Source: Bacillota bacterium
GTDB taxonomy: Bacteria > Bacillota > Clostridia > Oscillospirales > Oscillospiraceae
Length of the DNA stretch: 59,240 bases
NCBI GenBank assembly: GCA_021768085.1
Contig: JAETOJ010000016.1
Coordinates: forward strand, 1-59,240
Direction: 5' to 3'
The notes under the pieces are model-generated. The model worked only from the letters and a program-made list of their open reading frames with translations. It had not been told where the DNA came from and did not search any database. The translations under genes were made by a program, and so were the position numbers. Positions 17,774-26,517 of this stretch are shown here, in pieces; positions within the stretch are counted from its first letter, which is position 1, and each line of letters opens with the position of its first letter.

Positions 17774-18658
17774 TTATAGCAGTCTTTCGGTCCGGCCGTC
17801 TGGGTAGATTCGGACGCCTGCCCGACGGGCCACCCAGCAGTGGAAATTGATGCAGACGGGGGCGATGGCGGTATGGGTATGGGCACACTCCATTTTCACG
17901 GCCAAACAGACGGTATCTCCGCCGGTGCCGGCGGCACCCAGACCCAGCGCATTGACAGCGTCTTTCAACTCGTGCTCCAATTCAGCCAGTTGAGGGTCAG
18001 GGTTTACATCATCCCAGCGGCGGGTGGAAATGGCTTTGCGGCTGAGTTTGGCCGCCACATCCATCTGTCCACCAATACCGATCCCGATGCCATAAGGAGG
18101 GCAGGGCTTCCCACCGGCACCGACGGCGGTTTCGAGGATAAAGCGCTTCAAACCGACCAGATCTTTCCCCAGTTTAGCGGTGGTCATGATCTGCATGGCG
18201 TTTCCTAACTCGGCTCCACAGCCTTTAAAGCTAATGATAAAATCCACATACTCTTGGTTGGGAACGTATTCCAGTTCGATGTTAGGTACACCCTTGCCGG
18301 TGTTGTCTCCGGAATTGACGCGGGTCAGCGGGTCTACGATGCTGGGGCGGAGGTAGCCCCTTTGGGTGGCCTCGGCCACCGCGTCGGCCACCGCTTGCTT
18401 GATACATGGGTGAGGGCCGTCTTTTCCAAACCACACCCAGGCAGTCGGATAGCCAGGAGATTGACACACCGCCTTATCCGCCTGCTTGGCGATAGACAGG
18501 TTGTCCACCATGGATGAGAGCATACTCTTTGCCGTCTCATTACTTTCTCGGGCTAACGCCTCATCTAAAAGCCCTTTTACGTCTGCTGAGATCTCCGTTA
18601 CCGCCCGAAGGACGGCCTGATAAACCTCAGTATAGATCAATTCTTCGTATTGCAGCAT
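17774..18658 (-). CDS. Class I fumarase/tartrate dehydratase-type hydratase, alpha subunit
   Basis: A 294-residue Fe-S subunit of the class I hydro-lyase. Three candidate cluster cysteines are seen: one in ADKAVCQSPGYPTAWVWFG, one in ISFKGCGAELGNAM, and one in AVGAGGKPCPPYGIGIGIGG. GGDTVCLAV follows near the C-terminus. The start at 18658 (MLQYEELIYTEV) has GGAG about nine bases upstream. It is coupled with the beta subunit. With a class II fumarase in the same operon, substrates such as tartrate, mesaconate or 2-methylmalate should be considered; the sequence alone does not decide. Confidence 0.9.
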   Translation of the reverse strand: MLQYEELIYTEVYQAVLRAVTEISADVKGLLDEALARESNETAKSMLSSMVDNLSIAKQADKAVCQSPGYPTAWVWFGKDGPHPCIKQAVADAVAEATQRGYLRPSIVDPLTRVNSGDNTGKGVPNIELEYVPNQEYVDFIISFKGCGAELGNAMQIMTTAKLGKDLVGLKRFILETAVGAGGKPCPPYGIGIGIGGQMDVAAKLSRKAISTRRWDDVNPDPQLAELEHELKDAVNALGLGAAGTGGDTVCLAVKMECAHTHTAIAPVCINFHCWVARRAGVRIYPDGRTERLL

Positions 18659-18727
18659 GGTGTTTTTGCTCCATTTCTTCTTCGGAAGGACGAGCAAATG
18701 GCCTGCAACAGGGCAGGCCAAAGGAAC

Positions 18728-20083
18728 TCACAGATCAAACAGCTGTGAGATATCTTCAAGCTTGTCCAAGTTGTGGATGCGACCGCACAACGCCTCAGCA
18801 TCTGTAGGGGGAAGGAGCTGTCCGGTCACAGCGTGAAATTTTTGATCGATCTCTGCTTGACTGAATGGGTTGCGGGCGTCTCCTGGCGGATCGTCTACCC
18901 GTTTTTGCAGAACCTGTCCATTTTGAAGGGTCACTTCTACAATATGGGGCCAACGGCTGGGATCCGCCAAATGCTCCGCTTCCAATGTGGGGTCCAACAC
19001 CACAGATATCCGAGCCATCAAAGGTGGAAGTCGGGAGTCGGATGCGAAAGGTTCTTGGAACGCCTCCTCCAGCAGCTTGCTCCCCAAGAGCAGGGCTGCA
19101 ATGCAGTATTGGGCGCTGAACTTACACGCATAGAGGGTTGCCGGACGGGGGGTGTCCACCACCTGCTTAGCCGCAGCATAGGTTCGGTCGGTAATGTGAA
19201 TAATGTCTTCTGGCCGGACCTGCTGGTGAGCCATCAGATCCGCCGCAGCGGCGGCAGCCCCGTGAATGTGCCGGCAGCAGGCGTAGGATTTGAATGAATT
19301 TTCCTGAATCTTCAAGTTTGCACAATCCAAGTCCCGAACCAGGGCCTCCATATGCGGCTCTTGAGTCAATGCTCGGAGCAGGCCTCGCTTGCCCTCCAGA
19401 ATTCGGCTGGCACCCGTCAGTCCCAGAGCGGACAGCCGGGCGGAACGGATGCCACACAAGGCGGCATTGGCGGTATGGAGCGCCTTGCTCATAGCGCCGT
19501 CTTCTAAAAACTCCCACAATCCGGCGGCCTGAGTTCCGGCGGAGCCCAAGGCATTCAAATACTGCTCCTCGTCCAGGCCCATCAGCTTGCCACTGACGAC
19601 GGCGGACGCCAGAGCGCCCACAACGCCGGTGGTATGCCAAAAGCGGTAGGACTCGGGGTTAATTGCTTCTCCAACCCGGGCACCCACCTCGTAACCCGCT
19701 GCTACAGCAGCAAGAACCGCACGCCCTGAGCAGTGGAACGCGCTTCCGACCGCTATCGCAGCGGGGATGGTGACAACGCCCAGATGAACGATGGACCCGT
19801 TGTGGACGTCGTCCAGGTCCAGCAGGTGGCCATATGCGGCGTTCAGGGCCGCCGCTTGAGGATATGCAATGCGGGGAAATTGGGGTGTCCAGGCAGCGGC
19901 CTGCTTGGGCTGGATGCCGGAAGCGAAATAGTTGTGCCAAATATGTGCCTGCGGGCTGGCCGAACCGGCGAGAGCAACGCCGATCAGGTCCTCCACGCAT
20001 AGCTTGCCCAATGCCACGGCTTGAGGAGAAAGATCCTCATAGGTCAAAGCGTGGGCAAATCGTGCCAATTGTTTTGTGTACAT
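18728..20083 (-). CDS. MmgE/PrpD-family protein
   Basis: A 451-residue protein of the MmgE/PrpD family, which includes 2-methylcitrate dehydratase, cis-aconitate decarboxylase and iminodisuccinate epimerase. These act on di- or tricarboxylates without a metal. Visible are LCVEDLIGVALAGSA at the N-terminus, AAALNAAYGHLLDLDDVHNG (usual signature ...HaLDfDD.h), AGYEVGARVGEAINP and KSYACCRHIHGAAAAAADLM. The ATG at 20083 follows GGAGG. It is the first structural gene after GntR in the minus arm. Its substrate may be the key to the locus but cannot be read from the sequence. Confidence 0.88.
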   Translation of the reverse strand: MYTKQLARFAHALTYEDLSPQAVALGKLCVEDLIGVALAGSASPQAHIWHNYFASGIQPKQAAAWTPQFPRIAYPQAAALNAAYGHLLDLDDVHNGSIVHLGVVTIPAAIAVGSAFHCSGRAVLAAVAAGYEVGARVGEAINPESYRFWHTTGVVGALASAVVSGKLMGLDEEQYLNALGSAGTQAAGLWEFLEDGAMSKALHTANAALCGIRSARLSALGLTGASRILEGKRGLLRALTQEPHMEALVRDLDCANLKIQENSFKSYACCRHIHGAAAAAADLMAHQQVRPEDIIHITDRTYAAAKQVVDTPRPATLYACKFSAQYCIAALLLGSKLLEEAFQEPFASDSRLPPLMARISVVLDPTLEAEHLADPSRWPHIVEVTLQNGQVLQKRVDDPPGDARNPFSQAEIDQKFHAVTGQLLPPTDAEALCGRIHNLDKLEDISQLFDL

Positions 20084-20132
20084 GGCCGCCTCCTTTTTGC
20101 GGTTTGACGCAAAGGCAGCTGGCAGAGAGGTA

Positions 20133-20894
20133 TTAACTGACCGAATGGGCCTGGGACAGCTCGGCTGTCTCGGCATCGGCCAGAGTGGCGTTGAGTTTTA
20201 TGCGCACCTCGGATAGGTGCTCTTTCATAGACTGCCTGGCTCCTTCTGCATCCTGTTGGATGATGCGGTTAAAAATTGCCTCATGGGCCAGGATTGAGTC
20301 GTAGGAGATACCACTGGTATCAATTGTAAACTGGCGCGAGATATCTAACAGCTCATAAAGGTTTTCATAAACACTGGTCAGCACAGCATTGTGGGCGGCC
20401 TGTACCAGGCATCGGTGGAATTGGTGCGAGAGCTGGCGGAGTCGGGCAATTGTCTCGCCATCCGGCGTGGAATTCCGCTTGGCCTCACGCATATCCAGCA
20501 GCGCCTTGCGAAACAGGGCAATGTCTTCGTCTGTCCGGCGCAGGGCGGCATAGTAGGCCGCAAAGCATTCCAAGTCGATTCGCAGTTCCAGCAGGTCCAT
20601 GATGGTGTCCGCCGTGCCGGTGACGATAAAATTCATCCGTTCGATCAGATCCGGCACCGTAAAATTCCTTACATAAGTACCGTCGCCCTGGGTACTGTCC
20701 AATATACCCATGTACTCCAGGATTTTCAGCGCTTCCCGGATAGGGACGCGGCTGACGTTAAAGCGCTCGGCCAGCTCCCGCTCGGATGGGATCTTTTCCC
20801 CCTGCTTCAGCTCGCCCCGGATGATCATGCCTTTGATGTTATCAATTACATATTCGTAATAACGCACATTGGTTGATTTTGTCTCTGCTTTCAC
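20133..20894 (-). CDS. GntR-family (FadR/FCD type) regulator
   Basis: A 253-residue regulator. The N-terminal winged helix (about 15-80) has GEKIPSERELAERFNVSRVP and REALKILEYMGIL. The helical FCD ligand domain (about 90-235) has ELRIDLECFAAYYAALR and HEAIFNRIIQQDAEGARQSM, with the conserved Asp/His positions that often bind a metal plus an organic acid. It lies between the two divergent arms and heads the minus arm. Three copies resembling TGGTATACCA in the intergenic region are likely binding sites. The effector is probably the transported acid or a breakdown product. Confidence 0.92.
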   Translation of the reverse strand: MKAETKSTNVRYYEYVIDNIKGMIIRGELKQGEKIPSERELAERFNVSRVPIREALKILEYMGILDSTQGDGTYVRNFTVPDLIERMNFIVTGTADTIMDLLELRIDLECFAAYYAALRRTDEDIALFRKALLDMREAKRNSTPDGETIARLRQLSHQFHRCLVQAAHNAVLTSVYENLYELLDISRQFTIDTSGISYDSILAHEAIFNRIIQQDAEGARQSMKEHLSEVRIKLNATLADAETAELSQAHSVS

Positions 20895-20915
20895 AAGCGT
20901 AGCACCTCACTCAAA

Positions 20916-20925
20916 TGGTATACGT
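20916..20925. promoter_or_regulatory. GntR box 1
   Basis: TGGTATACGT, matching the palindrome TGGTATACCA at 8 of 10 positions. It lies 22 bases upstream of the gntR start, where binding could repress the minus arm. The GT-AC core fits known FadR-subfamily operators. Confidence 0.5.
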
Positions 20926-21101
20926 TTATTGCATTCTAACACAGGTTTTAGGAAAATGGAAGCTTTCTTTGAAATTTTGGTGAATATCAACAGTTTTTTT
21001 TGCCTGACTTGAGCGTTTTTACCAATTGAGTTGGCCTGAAGTCGAACACTTTTGAGAGAACAGGAGGGAAAATCTGCAAAACATATAATCAGATTTCAAA
21101 A

Positions 21102-21111
21102 TGGAATACCA
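21102..21111. promoter_or_regulatory. GntR box 2
   Basis: TGGAATACCA, one mismatch from TGGTATACCA. It lies midway in the divergent region, about 110 bases upstream of the plus-arm -35. Confidence 0.4.
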
Positions 21112-21221
21112 AAATGACGTGCGGCGCACAAATAAGTAACAATTTCCATTTATTTGCTGAGCATTATGCACATATTTTAGAAATAATTTTTGGATATTTC
21201 ATCAATTTTTCAAGTGAGGTA

Positions 21222-21250
21222 TTTACAAAAGAAGAAAAACATAGTATGCT
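21222..21250 (+). promoter_or_regulatory. Promoter of the plus arm
   Basis: TTTACA (21222-21227), a 17-base spacer and TATGCT (21245-21250). Transcription would start near 21257, directly upstream of GntR box 3. Confidence 0.6.
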
Positions 21251-21261
21251 TTAGCTCGCAG

Positions 21262-21271
21262 AGGTATACCA
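21262..21271. promoter_or_regulatory. GntR box 3 at the plus-arm start site
   Basis: AGGTATACCA, one mismatch from TGGTATACCA, with a perfect GGTATACC core at 21263-21270. Its position just after the -10 element is classic for repression by blocking promoter clearance. Confidence 0.55.
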
Positions 21272-21389
21272 ATATGGTTGTGCTGGCAGCAAAGAGCAAA
21301 AGGGCGCCGGCTCGATGCCGGGTGAAATGAGAGCAACATTTTACCCCATTGTGCCGATCAACAACGATTGAAAGCAAGGAGGAAAACCG

Positions 21390-22589
21390 ATGACATACGA
21401 CTTTGAGACAAATGTGGACCGAGATCCGATCCTTCGCGGTACTGGCAAGTATAACATCATGCGCGACTCCAAGGGAAACAAGCCGCCCAAAGGCACTGTG
21501 CCTCTTTCTGTGGCGGATATGGAGTTCCGCACGGCCCCATGCATTATTGACGCCATCAAGGCGGAAGCTGATTTTGGCCTGTGGGGCTACCATATGGTTA
21601 CGGACAGCTTCCGTCAGGCCTGCTGCCAATGGATGGCGGACCGGCACAGCTGGCAGATTCAGCCGGATTGGATTGTTCCCATTGAGCAGGTGGTACCCTC
21701 TCTTTATGTTTCTCTGTTCGCCTTCACGCAGCCCGGTGACGGTGTAATCGTTCAGACGCCGGCATACCACCACTTTATCGGTGCTACGGAGCACACCGGA
21801 CGCAAGGTTTTGGAAAACCGCCTTCTGGTAGATGCGAATGGGCGGTATACCATTGATTTTGACGACCTGCGGAAAAAGGCCGCGCAGGCCAAGCTCATGT
21901 TCCTTTGCTCCCCCCACAATCCCAGCGGCCGGGTATTCACTCCCGAGGAACTGCGGCAGATTGGTGACATCTGTTTGGAAAACGGGGTCCTGGTTGTATC
22001 GGACGAGGTTCACCACGATTTGATCCAGAAGGGATACACTCACACGGTCTATGCCTCTTTGGGGGACAAGTATGCCCAGAACAGCGTGATCTGCACCTCT
22101 CTGAGCAAAACCTTCAACTTGGCTGGGCTGTGCTTTGCCTCCATCATCATCCCGAACCCGGAGCTGCGCGCTACGTTCCAGAATACCATGTCCACCCACG
22201 GCTTTAAGCACACCAGCCGATTCGGCCCGGTAGCCCATGAGGCAGCTTACCGCAGCGGCGCCCCCTGGCTGGATGAGCTGCTTGACTATATCAAGGGGAA
22301 CTATGACTATTTCCGCGCATTCATGGCGGAGCATTTCCCAAAGGTGGTCGTCACAGAGTTGGAAGGGACCTATTTGGCCTGGTTCAACTGCTCCAGTTTT
22401 GGCCTGAGTGATGCTGATCTGGCCGCGTTCCTCACGGATGAGTGTCTGCTCTACCTGGACAATGGTTTGGAATTCGGTCCGGCAGGCTCCGGCTATCAGC
22501 GCATCAATTTGGCCTGCCCCAGAAACATTTTGGCCGATGCCCTGGGGCGGCTTTATACCGGCTGCAAGGCCCGGGGGCTGGCGCAGTAA
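21390..22589 (+). CDS. MalY/PatB-family PLP enzyme (C-S lyase or aminotransferase)
   Basis: A 399-residue fold-type I PLP enzyme. The family start (YDFETNVDRDP then VPLSVADMEFRTAPCIIDAI) is characteristic of MalY/PatB cystathionine beta-lyase-like proteins. The cofactor Lys is K240 in CTSLSKTFNLAGL, and the PLP-stacking region VSDEVHHDLIQKG and SPHNPSGRVF are conserved. AAGGAGG precedes the ATG. It is the first gene of the plus arm, directly upstream of the TRAP transporter, so it probably acts early on an imported amino- or thio-compound, or makes a 2-oxo acid. The two activities cannot be separated by eye. Confidence 0.9.
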   Translation: MTYDFETNVDRDPILRGTGKYNIMRDSKGNKPPKGTVPLSVADMEFRTAPCIIDAIKAEADFGLWGYHMVTDSFRQACCQWMADRHSWQIQPDWIVPIEQVVPSLYVSLFAFTQPGDGVIVQTPAYHHFIGATEHTGRKVLENRLLVDANGRYTIDFDDLRKKAAQAKLMFLCSPHNPSGRVFTPEELRQIGDICLENGVLVVSDEVHHDLIQKGYTHTVYASLGDKYAQNSVICTSLSKTFNLAGLCFASIIIPNPELRATFQNTMSTHGFKHTSRFGPVAHEAAYRSGAPWLDELLDYIKGNYDYFRAFMAEHFPKVVVTELEGTYLAWFNCSSFGLSDADLAAFLTDECLLYLDNGLEFGPAGSGYQRINLACPRNILADALGRLYTGCKARGLAQ

Positions 22590-22630
22590 CATAACAGCCG
22601 TTGTCCAAGCAGAAAGGAGGACCCACTTTT

Positions 22631-24556
22631 ATGGATACGCTGGATCGAAAGTCCGGCCCAGTGAAGGTTGCTGAAGCTGCCTTCCTCATCATCTCAATTG
22701 CGTTTGTCCTGTTCCATATGTATACAGCGCTGTTTGGCGCTTTCCCTGGCGTGGTTCAAAAGGGAATCCATCTGGGATTTGTACTCGTCCTTTTCTTCCT
22801 GGGGGAGATTTCTGCCAAAGAGACCCCTATCCCCCTGCGGATTCTCTTTGGCGTTGCGCTGGTGGGCGGTATCTTAGGCTGTGGCTACTACGTATTGGTG
22901 GATGAGCAGCTCCAGAACCGCCTGGGCATCATTACCCAGCCGGATATTATCTTCGGCATCCTCCTGCTGGTGGTCATCTTTATCGCGGCCCAACGGTGTG
23001 TAGGCAACGCCATGGTGATTGTGACGCTGATCTTCATCGCCTACGGTTTTTTTGGCCCCTATTTTCCAGGCTTCCTGGCCCACCAGGGATTGAACCTGCG
23101 GCGATTCATCAATCTGGTTTTTGTCACCAGTGATGGTGTGTGGGGCACGCCTCTCTATGCCTCCGCTTTATACATTGTGCTCTTTGTCATTCTGGGGGCC
23201 GTCCTTCAGGAGACCGGTGTTGGCGACTACCTCACTGACCTGGCCACCTGTGCCTTTGGCAAATACCGAGGCGGTCCAGCCAAGGTGGCCGTGGTAGCCA
23301 GCGGTTTCTTCGGCTCCATCAGTGGCAGCCCTGTGGCCAATGTCATTGGCACCGGAACCTTCACCATCCCGCTGATGAAACGCAACGGGTTCTCCCCGGA
23401 ATATGCTGGCGCGGTAGAGGCGGCCGCCTCCACCGGCGGACAGATCATGCCCCCCATCATGGGTGCCACCGCTTTCATCATCGCAGAAATGTTGGGCGTG
23501 CCCTATTTTGAGATTGTGGTTGCCGCCTTGATCCCCGCTGTGCTGTACTATGTGGCATTGCTGGTGGCAGTGGACATGAATGCGATGAAAAATGGCCTGC
23601 GGGGGGTTTCGGCTGCGGAGCTACCCAAGTTCCGCGATCTGGTAAAGCGCATCTATTTAATTGCCCCCCTGGTCTTCCTGGTACTGGCTCTGGGTGTATT
23701 CAAGCTGACCATTGCCCGCACGGGATTTTACACCATCCTCATCACCATTGGTATCACTCTACTGGACTCCAAGGTCAAGCTGACCTGGGAGCGGTGGAAG
23801 GCCATCTTTATTGGGGCAGCCAAAGGCGTTATCCCGGTGGCGGTAGCCTGTGCCATGGCCGGCATCATCAGCGGTGTCATTGTGGGTTCCGGAATCGGCT
23901 TCAAGCTCTCCTCCTCCCTCATTGAGATCGCCGACGGGCGGATGATCGTGCTGTTGGTACTGACGATGGTGGTGTGCCTCATTATGGGCATGGGGGTGCC
24001 TACTACGGCTGCCTACCTGGTGCTGGCGATCCTGGTAGCCCCCGCCCTGACCGGAATGGGTCTGGAGCCCAAGGCCGCGCATCTGTTCATCTTCTATTTC
24101 GGGATCATCTCCGCAGTCACGCCTCCGGTGGCCCTTGCCGCATATGCTGGCGCAGGTATTGCCAAATGCAGCCCCAGCAAAACCGGCTTTGTAGCTTTCC
24201 GTTTGGCGATCTCCGGCTTCCTGCTCCCCTATATGTTTGCCTATAACAACGAGCTGCTCATGATCGGTTCCTGGTATGACATTCTGCTGGCTGCGTTGAC
24301 CTCAGTGATCGGCGTCTACTGTTTGGCAGGCGTGGTGGAAGGCGTGATCTTTAAGTGGAAGATCCCGGCCTGGGAGCGGGTCATCCTGATGGGCGCGGCC
24401 CTTTCCCTCATCAAGCCCGGCGTTTTCACCGATGTCCTGGGCGTAGGCATTCTGGTTTTGCTCTACCTTTGGCATTCCATCCGAACCAAATACGGCAAGG
24501 ATGTACCATGCACCCATGTTCCTGACCCTGTCCCAACACCCCAAAATGAAATGTAA
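22631..24556 (+). CDS. TRAP transporter fused permease (TAXI type)
   Basis: A 641-residue membrane protein fusing the small (DctQ-like, about 1-170) and large (DctM-like, about 190-600) TRAP subunits, the usual arrangement for TAXI-TRAP systems. Signatures are FGSISGSPVANVIGTGTFTI, AAASTGGQIMPPIMGATAFI and MGMGVPTTAAYLVLAILVAP. The ATG at 22631 has GAAAGGAGG upstream; an upstream TTG is less likely. With the TAXI binding protein 34 bases downstream it would import a carboxylate by ion-coupled secondary transport. Confidence 0.93.
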   Translation: MDTLDRKSGPVKVAEAAFLIISIAFVLFHMYTALFGAFPGVVQKGIHLGFVLVLFFLGEISAKETPIPLRILFGVALVGGILGCGYYVLVDEQLQNRLGIITQPDIIFGILLLVVIFIAAQRCVGNAMVIVTLIFIAYGFFGPYFPGFLAHQGLNLRRFINLVFVTSDGVWGTPLYASALYIVLFVILGAVLQETGVGDYLTDLATCAFGKYRGGPAKVAVVASGFFGSISGSPVANVIGTGTFTIPLMKRNGFSPEYAGAVEAAASTGGQIMPPIMGATAFIIAEMLGVPYFEIVVAALIPAVLYYVALLVAVDMNAMKNGLRGVSAAELPKFRDLVKRIYLIAPLVFLVLALGVFKLTIARTGFYTILITIGITLLDSKVKLTWERWKAIFIGAAKGVIPVAVACAMAGIISGVIVGSGIGFKLSSSLIEIADGRMIVLLVLTMVVCLIMGMGVPTTAAYLVLAILVAPALTGMGLEPKAAHLFIFYFGIISAVTPPVALAAYAGAGIAKCSPSKTGFVAFRLAISGFLLPYMFAYNNELLMIGSWYDILLAALTSVIGVYCLAGVVEGVIFKWKIPAWERVILMGAALSLIKPGVFTDVLGVGILVLLYLWHSIRTKYGKDVPCTHVPDPVPTPQNEM

Positions 24557-24590
24557 AATGAAAATGTAAAATGAAAAGGAGAATGGACAC

Positions 24591-25634
24591 ATGAAAAAGA
24601 CACATAAGTTGGTAAGTATGCTGGTGGCTCTGATCATGCTGCTGGGCATTGCCACATCCTGCTCCAGCCAGAGCGGCACCCCTTCCACACCTCCGAGCAA
24701 CGCTCTTGAAACCGACAATCCAGCGAAACCCTCTGGGAACAACCCCTCCACCCAGAAGCAGTACCTGCGTATGAGCGCCGGTCCCTCCGGCGGATACAAC
24801 TACACCTTGTTTGCCGGCATTGCTGACTTGGTGGCCAAGGAATACCCCGGCCGCTATGACATCCAGGTGGACATCTCTACCGGCACCTCGGAAAACGCCC
24901 GCAACATCATGATGGGCGAGGCCCAGTTCGGCATGGTGGGCCTGGACGTAGTAAAGGACGCCTATGACGCCACCGGTGAATTCGAGGGAATGGAAGCGGG
25001 ACAGATTCAGCACATCATCTCGGGCCCCGCCGCCGTAGTCCACATCTTGACGGTAGAGGGCTCCGGCATTGAGACTGTGGAAGACCTGGTGGGCAAGAAG
25101 GTTGGCGTAGGCAAGGGCGTCATGAGCACCTATCTGCCCATCCTGTTTGAGGCCATGGGGCTGCCTACAGATTCCACCAGCATGACCCAGTTGACCATCA
25201 CTGATATCTGCAACGGTCTGGCAGACGGTACCATTGACGCGGGCCTCTACGGCACCCCCTATCCCACTTCCTCCATCTCCGACTTGTCCATGACCAGTGC
25301 GCTCAAGCTGATCCCCATCCCTGTGGAGACTGTGGAAAAGGTAGCGGAGCTTTACCCCTTCTTCTATGCAGATACCATCCCCGCCGGCAGCTATAATGGT
25401 GTGGACTATGATACGCCCACCATGTCCCGCCGCAGCGCTATCATGACAAACCCCGATGTGCCGGAGGATGTGGTATATGACATCCTGAAGGTCATCCTGG
25501 AACAAAACGACGCTCTTGTCCAGATCCATGCCGACTCGGCCAGCTTGAATCTGGACAACGCCCTGAGCGGCCTTCAGACGCCGTTGCATCCTGGCGCGGA
25601 GCGGTACTATCGGGAAGTCGGCCTGATTGACTGA
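24591..25634 (+). CDS. TAXI-family TRAP solute-binding lipoprotein
   Basis: A 347-residue extracytoplasmic receptor. The signal peptide MKKTHKLVSMLVALIMLLGI ends in a lipobox with Cys at about residue 21 (ATSCSSQ), followed by a Ser/Pro-rich tether. The mature domain begins YLRMSAGPSGGYNYTLFAGI, typical of TAXI proteins, with later VEDLVGKKVGVGKGVMSTYL and a C-terminal helical TRAP fold. AAGGAG precedes the ATG. It delivers substrate to the fused permease. TAXI ligands known elsewhere are mostly acidic molecules such as glutamate and 2-oxoglutarate. Confidence 0.93.
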   Translation: MKKTHKLVSMLVALIMLLGIATSCSSQSGTPSTPPSNALETDNPAKPSGNNPSTQKQYLRMSAGPSGGYNYTLFAGIADLVAKEYPGRYDIQVDISTGTSENARNIMMGEAQFGMVGLDVVKDAYDATGEFEGMEAGQIQHIISGPAAVVHILTVEGSGIETVEDLVGKKVGVGKGVMSTYLPILFEAMGLPTDSTSMTQLTITDICNGLADGTIDAGLYGTPYPTSSISDLSMTSALKLIPIPVETVEKVAELYPFFYADTIPAGSYNGVDYDTPTMSRRSAIMTNPDVPEDVVYDILKVILEQNDALVQIHADSASLNLDNALSGLQTPLHPGAERYYREVGLID

Positions 25635-25655
25635 GAGAGGGGGAGCGAATCATCC

Positions 25656-26498
25656 ATGGAACGCGTGATGCCTTTCTGCCTGGACCATTTCAGCATCATC
25701 ACCGACAAACGCCGGCAGGCTTCCGAGGTGCTCAAAGGCTTGGGCTTTGTTACGTCAGACACCCACAAGAACGGATCTACCCACTTTATTTTTGACAACG
25801 CCTACTGTGAGGTGTTCTACACTGCCCAGGGCGGAGACCTGAAATGGCTGACCAACACCATCCCGGCCGGTGCAATGCCACGGGTGGGTTCCTACCGCCT
25901 GAGCGTAGGGGGCAGGGATGCCAGCCGGGTCCGCAAGGCGCTTCTGGCCGGAAATGTGGACGGTGTGGGCGAGGTCAACCCTGTATTTCGCCAGCCCGTC
26001 CGATACGGCGAGGAGTCCGGCGAGGCCGGTTATCAGACCATTTTCGTTATCGGCCAGGAGCCCTTTACCGATGTGCTTTTTGGAGCCACAACCCACCTGA
26101 ATAAGGAGTATATCGTGGCCCTACCCAGCAAATTCCGCCATGTGAACGGCGCCAAACGCATCTCCAGTCTCAGCTTTTTCTGCGAGGACCAGGCCACCTG
26201 GGATCAGGCTGTTGCCAATGTGGACAAAGTCTATCGCGCCATGGAGGCTGTTACCGACCATGAGCACTGCCTGGATACTGTGCGCTTACTGGATAAGTCT
26301 GCTTATGAGGACGAGTTCGGTGTCTCCTGTCCGGAATCCGGCCATTTCCCTGCGGCAGCTGCGACCTTCTCCGGTTGTGTGCTCCACTATGTGGAGGAGC
26401 AGGCCAGCGACTGGGGCCTGCATTGGTTCCGGCGGGATGAAAAGGTGTATGTGGATACCCGGGCTGAGCTGGGCATCTTCCTCATATTTGAACCGTAA
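25656..26498 (+). CDS. Glyoxalase-like (VOC superfamily) protein
   Basis: A 280-residue two-module protein of the vicinal-oxygen-chelate fold (glyoxalase-like domain type). The first module starts CLDHFSIITDKRRQASEVLK with FDNAYCEVFY as the usual beta-strand metal ligand (His in CLDHF, Glu in CEVFY). The second begins KRISSLSFFCEDQATWDQAV. Members may be dioxygenases, epimerases or isomerases, or may lack activity. In an anaerobe, isomerase or epimerase chemistry is more plausible than oxygenation. It lies between the TRAP genes and the BKACE gene, with 21- and 19-base gaps. Confidence 0.8.
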   Translation: MERVMPFCLDHFSIITDKRRQASEVLKGLGFVTSDTHKNGSTHFIFDNAYCEVFYTAQGGDLKWLTNTIPAGAMPRVGSYRLSVGGRDASRVRKALLAGNVDGVGEVNPVFRQPVRYGEESGEAGYQTIFVIGQEPFTDVLFGATTHLNKEYIVALPSKFRHVNGAKRISSLSFFCEDQATWDQAVANVDKVYRAMEAVTDHEHCLDTVRLLDKSAYEDEFGVSCPESGHFPAAAATFSGCVLHYVEEQASDWGLHWFRRDEKVYVDTRAELGIFLIFEP

Positions 26499-26517
26499 TT
26501 AAGGAGGTCATTTACCT

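Larger units (their letters stand above)
20895..21389. promoter_or_regulatory. Divergent control region of the catabolic locus
   Basis: A 495-base AT-rich gap between gntR and the MalY-like gene, unlike the GC-rich surroundings. It holds three GntR-type boxes and one clear plus-strand promoter (entered separately). No ORF with a ribosome site and no recognisable riboswitch is seen. The ~140-base leader from about 21256 to the start codon contains no obvious terminator. Confidence 0.6.

Noticed and set aside
21256..21389. Riboswitch in the leader of the MalY-like gene
   Set aside because: No conserved aptamer core is recognisable, and no terminator or anti-terminator pair precedes the start codon.
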